Assembly: GCF_000427295.1 (NCBI RefSeq)
Contig: NZ_ATNM01000029.1
Coordinates: forward strand, 49,290 to 113,289
DNA length: 64,000 nucleotides
Source: Cyclobacterium qasimii M12-11B
Lineage (GTDB): Bacteria > Bacteroidota > Bacteroidia > Cytophagales > Cyclobacteriaceae
Reading direction: 5' to 3'
Shown piece after piece: positions 58,415 through 64,000 of this stretch. The position numbers and the translations under genes were made by a program. How positions within the stretch are numbered: position 1 is the first letter of the stretch; every line of letters begins with the position of its first letter. The notes under the pieces are model-generated. The model ran no database searches and was not told the origin of the DNA. It saw only the letters and a program-made list of their open reading frames with translations.

Positions 58415-60553
58415 TCAATTTTCAACCAGTTTATGTGGAGGCCACCACATTTGCATGGGGTCCGGCCCTAAACCAGTTTCAATTACCTTTACAACCTCCA
58501 GTTTGTGAAGGTCTACTACATGCACACCATCCGACTTGGCTTTTATCTTCTCAAGATTTTCTTCCCCATCCTCTCCAATGCTTGTTTTTCCCGCATCTTC
58601 ACAGCCAACAAAAGCAAATTTCCCATCGGCTGAGATTTCAATTCCTATGGCAAAGCTGCCAACCGGAATTCTTTTAATTTCTTTTTTGGATGCAACATCA
58701 ATCACCGTCAATGTTCCATTCTTTTCCCAGCCTGCTACATAAGCCCGGCTGCCATCCTTAGAAAATTTGACACGAACAGGCATTCCCAGGCATTCAAATT
58801 CGGCCACAACAGTTCTGGAAAGCCAATCTATCACTGTTATACTGCCTCCTGTTTGGTTTAATGCCCATAAAAATTTCCCGTCTGGCGTAAAAGCCATTCC
58901 CTCCACTCCTTTGCCGGCTGGGATTAAGGTTTCCAACGCTCCTGATTCCCTGTTTATGACAGAAATATTTTCAGAAGAAATATTGGCAGTCAAAAGGTCT
59001 TTTCCATCTGGCGACAGGTATACCATGTGTGAAATCTTACCTCCAGTAGGAATGGCTCGTGTCACGGTATTATTAGCAGTTTCCACCTCTACTACATATC
59101 CAGTTTGGCCTGCTGTAAAATAGGCATGTTTTCCTTCAGGAGAGAAAGCGGCTCCGTGTATCCGGACATACTCTCCGGTGTGGATTGTATCCACCTGTTG
59201 CCTTTTCATCAAATCGACTACAAAAATCTTATCCCCAGGCGCTTCATAACTACTGAGGTAAGCAAACCGCTGATCTGGTGATATTGCAATTTCATGGGGA
59301 TTGTTGCCTATATTAATGGTTTCCAACACTTCCATTTTGACTGGATCCAGATACGACAAGGTATTGGAATGTTTATTGGCGATGATCAAAACAGGGTCTG
59401 GTTTATCGAAGTCGTATATTTCTTTTAGAGACATCCGTCTTATGCGAAGGTCATAGCCCGGTTTGTCATCATGCTTTACATAATAACCGAAGAGGATATG
59501 ATCCTCCACTTCGTGAATGGCGGCATAGGCGTATGAAGCATGAATACTTCCTTCAATATTCTGAATATTCCCCCAGGACTGACCTTCGTCTCTGGAAATA
59601 GCTACCGTGAGAGGTGTCCTTTTTGATTTGAAATACCCCGGTCCTGATTTGCCATTGTTGTTCCAGGCTAGAATTAGGTCGCCAGTTCCGTTCAACCTTG
59701 CCAGTGAAGCGGGAGCGATAGGGGATGGGATAATGGTCTCCTTTGCAAGGCTCCAGGTGATTCCTTCATCAAGTGAAAATGAACTGTATTGCGTTCCTTG
59801 ATTCGTCCGGATATTCATCATAATGCGTCCGTCATCCATTTCAACAACACCGGGTTCTTGGCTGATCACATTTGTGGGAACCGGCAGAACCTGTCCCATT
59901 TTCCAGGTGAAACCCATATCATCGGAATAAAAACACCTGATTTCCCCTCTGTTGCGCCATTCAGAATTTGGCGTTTTGTGCAGAGAAACTGGAGCTAAGA
60001 TTCTTCCGCTCTTTAGTTGGATAACCCTGTCATTATTCAGGACAAAATAACCTTTTTGATCCGTGATGATTGGTGTTGGCTTACTCCAGGTCTGTGCTTC
60101 ATCCTTTGAAATACGCACCATAGGTATGCAATCCTCAAGTGAGTTTTTTCGTGCGTAAAACAATGCAATATCACCATTCTGTAATCTTAAAAAGGATACA
60201 GACATCACATTCTGATCGCCTTCCCTTTCAACGATCAGTTTGTCTTTTTCAGACCAGGTTTTGCCACCATCATCACTATACCTACCCATAATCTGAGCCG
60301 GGGCATGGTCACTGAATGAATTCATAAAGCGAGTATAGGCAAATAGGATTTTACCATCTTTAAGCGTGATAAAATCACCTTCACTGTTGCGGGGATTGAC
60401 TGATGAGGAGAGTATATCAGTGAAGGAACCAGGTGCGTTTTGGGCTTGTGCCTTAACCAGGTTCGGAAAGTTAAGAAGCAGAAATACCAGACTAATTAAA
60501 AAAATATACCTTGTCCTTTTCAATGGTGTTGTTTGATTTGTGTTTTTACTCAT
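58415..60553 (-). CDS. Sialidase-like (BNR) domain fused to a YVTN-type seven-bladed propeller
   Basis: 712 residues with a signal peptide (IFLISLVFLLLNFPNLVKAQ). The N-terminal half (about 40-380) has BNR/Asp-box repeats SDDGGKTWS, SKDEAQTWS, YSDDMGFTW, SLDEGITWS and SRDEGQSWG and resembles exo-sialidase-like proteins. From about 385 a second propeller starts with ANKHSNTLSYLDPVKMEVLE and repeats IPVGxxxxGIxxSxDG/VVDLxxxx phrases, the YVTN/cytochrome-D1-like type. I see no certain catalytic Glu/Tyr/Arg triad, so the role may be binding or hydrolysis of acidic sugars. Same direction as DUF1593 and esterase genes. Confidence 0.85.
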   Translation of the reverse strand: MSKNTNQTTPLKRTRYIFLISLVFLLLNFPNLVKAQAQNAPGSFTDILSSSVNPRNSEGDFITLKDGKILFAYTRFMNSFSDHAPAQIMGRYSDDGGKTWSEKDKLIVEREGDQNVMSVSFLRLQNGDIALFYARKNSLEDCIPMVRISKDEAQTWSKPTPIITDQKGYFVLNNDRVIQLKSGRILAPVSLHKTPNSEWRNRGEIRCFYSDDMGFTWKMGQVLPVPTNVISQEPGVVEMDDGRIMMNIRTNQGTQYSSFSLDEGITWSLAKETIIPSPIAPASLARLNGTGDLILAWNNNGKSGPGYFKSKRTPLTVAISRDEGQSWGNIQNIEGSIHASYAYAAIHEVEDHILFGYYVKHDDKPGYDLRIRRMSLKEIYDFDKPDPVLIIANKHSNTLSYLDPVKMEVLETINIGNNPHEIAISPDQRFAYLSSYEAPGDKIFVVDLMKRQQVDTIHTGEYVRIHGAAFSPEGKHAYFTAGQTGYVVEVETANNTVTRAIPTGGKISHMVYLSPDGKDLLTANISSENISVINRESGALETLIPAGKGVEGMAFTPDGKFLWALNQTGGSITVIDWLSRTVVAEFECLGMPVRVKFSKDGSRAYVAGWEKNGTLTVIDVASKKEIKRIPVGSFAIGIEISADGKFAFVGCEDAGKTSIGEDGEENLEKIKAKSDGVHVVDLHKLEVVKVIETGLGPDPMQMWWPPHKLVEN

Positions 60554-61415
60554 TTCTAAATGCTAATGTCGCAGGAGTGTATGTTCCAGATTATTAGGGG
60601 AAAGGCGGAACGAATTTCCCGAATTGTTAATAAAACTTTAAAGCCTGACACCATAGTTTTGGGGGTATGAATCATTTGTAGAATCAACTTCAGCGAGTTC
60701 CTGATCATTTCCCTTTTTCAAAACACCAATGATAAAGTGGCTATCCTATAAAGATAAGTTGCTTTTGTTGTAAAGAATAGAATTTATATGACAATTCAGA
60801 TTTTTTTCTGGAAGGTATTTTACATTTCTATATCTCTTAACTGCCTTGTCTTCCAGTCGTTCTAATTGAACCAGCCAAATGACGCATTAATACTTTGTGA
60901 TTCGTGGTTTGGAACAATCTATGGTAGCACTCATTGACTTCGACCGGGTGGACACATTTATCCAATTACCCGCCTTTTAAGAAGGGAGGCTACATGATAT
61001 ACCTGCTAGCGATGTTGCTGATAAAGCAATACCGCCATGACCGAGGAATCGGTAGCCTTCTAATCAATTCTTGATTGCTGTTTCATTTGTAATTTAAACC
61101 AAACATGATCTTGATGAACCTTGTGAGGGGATGGATGGATTTTACCTTTCTTCCTGGATAACCATGAGCACTGTTTTTAGCGTAGATGTAAGGACTCAAA
61201 GGGAAATATCTTAAATCTCCTCACATTTCTTTGAATAAGTCCTTTTGTATATTTTGATTTTTTTAGTATAAATCGGCTTTAATTTGTATTTTTATTGCTT
61301 TTAATGCAATAATATTTTGAAATAAAGTCTTTGACAGCAAGCTCTATGTAAGGGCTTTTACTGGCGAAGATGGTGATATATATGGTCTTATTAACTGATA
61401 TTTAGCAAGTAACTA
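60554..61415. other. Intergenic, 862 bases, divergent promoters expected
   Basis: It lies between the divergent starts of the sialidase-like and SGNH genes, so both promoters should be here. Only a decayed REP-like piece GATGTTGCTGATAAAGCAAT followed by ACCGCCATGACC near 61010-61042 is seen, related to the composite-repeat hairpin. No ORF. Confidence 0.5.
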
Positions 61416-63920
61416 ATGAAGAATACACTGAAGATAACAATACTGATCCTTTGCCTTAGCCTAAGTGCGCTGACTACTAAAGACGTAAAGCCCTCGGCTT
61501 CAGGAATCACAGAAGAGGTGCCCAATCTGCTTATAAATCCATCTTTTGAGTTCCATTCATTTATGAGTCACCGAACAGGAAAAGCTTCGGATTTTCAATC
61601 ACATAATGTAGCTTTCTGGAACACTGAGGCATGGGGTGATATTGAAGTGATGCGCGAATCACATGTCTCCAAACCCATAAGGCCTGATTTTTCAACGCAG
61701 AACTTGGTAGCAATAAGTCCTGGTAAAAAGATATGGCAATTTTTCACACTTCCCGAGGCAGGTCTGGCTTATGGAGACGAATTGAGTTTATCCGTAAATG
61801 GCTATCAAAAAGAGGCAAATCAGCTGAAGTCTGCGATTAAAGTGATGAAGGCAGATAGTGAAGATGGAGAGTGGAGTCCAAAGGACTTTGGAATGAAAGA
61901 CAGCCGTAGTTTTCCAAAACATGCAAGAGGCGAGCTGGTTGTCGCTAAAGAATATAGCGCATCGATGGAAAAATCTGGTACCATTAACATCTTGGTAGAG
62001 AATGCTACGATCATTGGAAAATCAAGCGTTGGAAACAAGTCAAGTTCAGAAGATATCAATACGTTTGGGATTCAAGTTGAATTTGAGAATTTAAGCTCCT
62101 CCGATACAGTCTGGATTTACGCTCCAAAGCTAAGCGTGAAAAATACGAATGAAAATATAACGCCTCCTTCAAGGGATATGACTGCAAACTACAGGTACAT
62201 TCCAAGAACGATTCAAAAACTGTGGAAAGGAGAAGCCATTCATATTGTTGTAATGGGGTCAAGCATTGATCGGGGAAGTGCCAATCCTCCAATGTATTTA
62301 TATGATGAAGATCCTGATTCTGAAACCTATAAACAACCTCTTTCGGGAGATATTTTTGATGCCGATAAAGCGGGACGTCCTGATCTGGATGGGTATTATG
62401 GACAGTGGAGGCATTATTACAGTTATGCGGGAAGGCTAAAGCTTGAACTTATGAGAAAATTCAACCTAAGCGCTGATAAAATATGTCTTAATTTCATGGC
62501 CGCTGATGGATCAAGTATAGGTGAATCACACTCAGGACTTCAACAGTATTTTTCATTGTCATTACCACCCGATCCAGGATTGAATGGCCATAAAGAAGGG
62601 GAAAGCTGGGAAGATTTATATCCTGATCTTTTTAAACGCAATGAGGGAGCGAGGCCCGACCTTGTGATTTTCGGGAGTGGAGCCAATGAGAAAACAGATA
62701 CACCAGATGAAGTTGCTGTTTTTGAGGGGGCAATACGATGGATTCAGCAAAATTATCCCAATACGGAATTCTTGTTTAGCCCTTATCAGAATCAGGGCAA
62801 ATATACGCCAAATACAGTAGACCTTCAGGCGCTATCCCTAAGATACCAGATCCCATATATGGATTATCCAAAAGTAGCTGATGATCTTACCCGCTGGGGA
62901 AACAAGTATTCCCTTGTGCCCTCAGATGGTCATCCACAAGCAGCGAGCCATTATTTATGGTTCAAACAACTAGAGAAGGCTTTTGAGTGCTGGAATCCGA
63001 TTTTCGCCGGACAAGCTCAGCTTCAATTGCCTGAACGGCTTCATGCAAATACCTACGGTTGGGAAGGAAAGATGGTAACTTTTGATTCCACCAGCTCAAG
63101 AATAAAAAACAATAGATTCATATTTGAAGACAATGCGATTAATAGCTGGGGCAAAACAGACAGTGAGCCTCCCGTACCTTATGTTGATGGAGTTAAGTTC
63201 GAATCAAGAAGATCAAGTCCATCCTACAACCTACGCAATTCAATGTTCCGACATGGGCGAACCAGTTTAGGAGACAGGCATATTCTTGAAATAGCGGGAG
63301 AGAATGCCAAATTAACGTACGTAGATTCCAAAATAAACCCAAACAGACGCTTTTTTCCTGTTTCAAATCCAAACTGGAACTTAATGGGGCAAACAATAGT
63401 GCCGTTCCATTCAGAATGGGGAGCTCCTTACGGTAAAGAGAAAATTACCCTTAAACCTGGGAAATACATTGAAATTGAAGTGGTATGTACAGACATTTCG
63501 GTGGCATGGGTAGATGATCCGGATGCCGGTACCCTTGAAATATTCGTGGATGACCAACTTATGAAGTCCCAGGCTTGTAATATTGGCTTTACCGATACTG
63601 ACAAAAAGGTTAATTACCTGGAAAATCGGAAGGGTATATTAAATTTAGGCTTTGGTTTACATAAAATCCGGGTACAGGCAAAAGATGCGGCAGTAGATGT
63701 TTTAAGTCTTTTTAGCTATGATTCCCGTTCAAATCTCAGTTCAGAGCGAAGGCTTACAGGATTGGCTGTGGGTGGTGAAACGCTGGAATTTACGCGACCT
63801 TTTAAAACCAGACCATTGGTAATATGTTCAGGGGATTTATCTGTGGATACCGAAAATATTTCTAATACTGAAGTCAGGTTTTCAGGTTCAAATGGAAGTT
63901 ATATTATAATTGGTGAATAA
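61416..63920 (+). CDS. Large exported SGNH/GDSL-type hydrolase with flanking beta domains
   Basis: 834 residues. MKNTLKITILILCLSLSALT is a signal peptide. Residues about 35-245 are a carbohydrate-binding-like sandwich (NLLINPSFEFHSF). The SGNH core is at about 270-525: block I IHIVVMGSSIDRG (Ser283), block III IFGSGANE, and block V SDGHPQAASHYLW (Asp504, His506). A C-terminal beta region of about 300 residues follows, with no known family. Such enzymes deacetylate or de-esterify glycans. It is divergent from the sialidase-like gene; the stop is followed by the hairpin at the window end. Confidence 0.85.
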   Translation: MKNTLKITILILCLSLSALTTKDVKPSASGITEEVPNLLINPSFEFHSFMSHRTGKASDFQSHNVAFWNTEAWGDIEVMRESHVSKPIRPDFSTQNLVAISPGKKIWQFFTLPEAGLAYGDELSLSVNGYQKEANQLKSAIKVMKADSEDGEWSPKDFGMKDSRSFPKHARGELVVAKEYSASMEKSGTINILVENATIIGKSSVGNKSSSEDINTFGIQVEFENLSSSDTVWIYAPKLSVKNTNENITPPSRDMTANYRYIPRTIQKLWKGEAIHIVVMGSSIDRGSANPPMYLYDEDPDSETYKQPLSGDIFDADKAGRPDLDGYYGQWRHYYSYAGRLKLELMRKFNLSADKICLNFMAADGSSIGESHSGLQQYFSLSLPPDPGLNGHKEGESWEDLYPDLFKRNEGARPDLVIFGSGANEKTDTPDEVAVFEGAIRWIQQNYPNTEFLFSPYQNQGKYTPNTVDLQALSLRYQIPYMDYPKVADDLTRWGNKYSLVPSDGHPQAASHYLWFKQLEKAFECWNPIFAGQAQLQLPERLHANTYGWEGKMVTFDSTSSRIKNNRFIFEDNAINSWGKTDSEPPVPYVDGVKFESRRSSPSYNLRNSMFRHGRTSLGDRHILEIAGENAKLTYVDSKINPNRRFFPVSNPNWNLMGQTIVPFHSEWGAPYGKEKITLKPGKYIEIEVVCTDISVAWVDDPDAGTLEIFVDDQLMKSQACNIGFTDTDKKVNYLENRKGILNLGFGLHKIRVQAKDAAVDVLSLFSYDSRSNLSSERRLTGLAVGGETLEFTRPFKTRPLVICSGDLSVDTENISNTEVRFSGSNGSYIIIGE

Positions 63921-63975
63921 GAAATATCGCTTCACCATTCGTATTTGATAGTACTCAATATGTTTTAACGCAAAA

Positions 63976-64000
63976 AGTGCAATAGATTGTCTATTGCACT
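63976..64000 (+). terminator. Perfect 11-bp hairpin at the window end
   Basis: AGTGCAATAGA (63976-63986) and TCTATTGCACT (63990-64000) enclose TTG. It lies 56 bases after the SGNH stop. The expected T-run would be beyond the window. Confidence 0.7.

Noticed and set aside
58381..59998. + strand ORFs opposite the sialidase-propeller gene
   Set aside because: They are shadows; the minus-strand frame has a signal peptide and clear repeats.
49304..63920. A canonical polysaccharide utilisation locus
   Set aside because: No SusC/SusD pair or HTCS/ECF-FecR regulator is seen within the window.

Overview
The window reads as a chromosomal stretch of a marine-type Bacteroidota, most like the family Cyclobacteriaceae. 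This is inferred from gene content, the AT-rich base composition, Bacteroidota-type -7 promoter elements (TAnnTTTG) in front of several genes, many lipoproteins, and the glycan-degrading gene set. No rRNA, tRNA or CRISPR array was seen.

Layout. (1) Bases 1-12700 are an accessory region. It opens with the cut end of an AAA ATPase gene overlapping a membrane-anchored SMODS-associated-type NUDIX gene, a pair that looks like the tail of a nucleotide-signalling defence operon. A structured non-coding stretch follows, then a frameshifted nucleoside-deoxyribosyltransferase-like gene, small unknown genes, a ParD antitoxin with a broken ParE toxin, and four copies of a roughly 0.5-1.1 kb non-coding composite repeat. 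(2) Bases 12756-28456 are mostly housekeeping and transport: M13 and M28 peptidases, an apiosidase-like glycoside hydrolase, an SLC12-type transporter, an NRAMP-like transporter next to an Ldh-family dehydrogenase and a Ppx/GppA phosphatase, lipocalin, MscS and a propeller lipoprotein. (3) Bases 29480-35790 are a MarR-controlled RND efflux operon (MarR, HlyD, HAE1-type pump, TolC) with a clear operator. (4) Bases 36136-47717 carry a VOC protein, a BlaI-BlaR1-like pair with a palindromic operator, a nine-PAS histidine kinase, an HTH-RDD fusion, a DUF4394 lipoprotein and a metallophosphoesterase. (5) Bases 48083-63920 carry an AlkX/YcaQ-like glycosylase, an ECF sigma operon, and a dispersed set of secreted carbohydrate-active genes (sulfatase, two-domain esterase, DUF1593 protein, sialidase-propeller fusion, SGNH hydrolase) without SusC/SusD.

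A striking feature of the whole window is that eight otherwise full-length genes are split by a single-base indel inside a short A/T homopolymer (seven losses, one gain). This pattern points to homopolymer errors in the underlying reads more than to natural decay, so those eight are described as frameshifted genes with intact families. ParE, the remnant at 36655-36885 and the remnant at 58005-58315 do not fit that explanation and look like real decay.

The most interesting candidate system is at the left edge (AAA ATPase plus 2TM-NUDIX), but it is cut by the window, so its nucleotide synthase or effector, if any, lies upstream.
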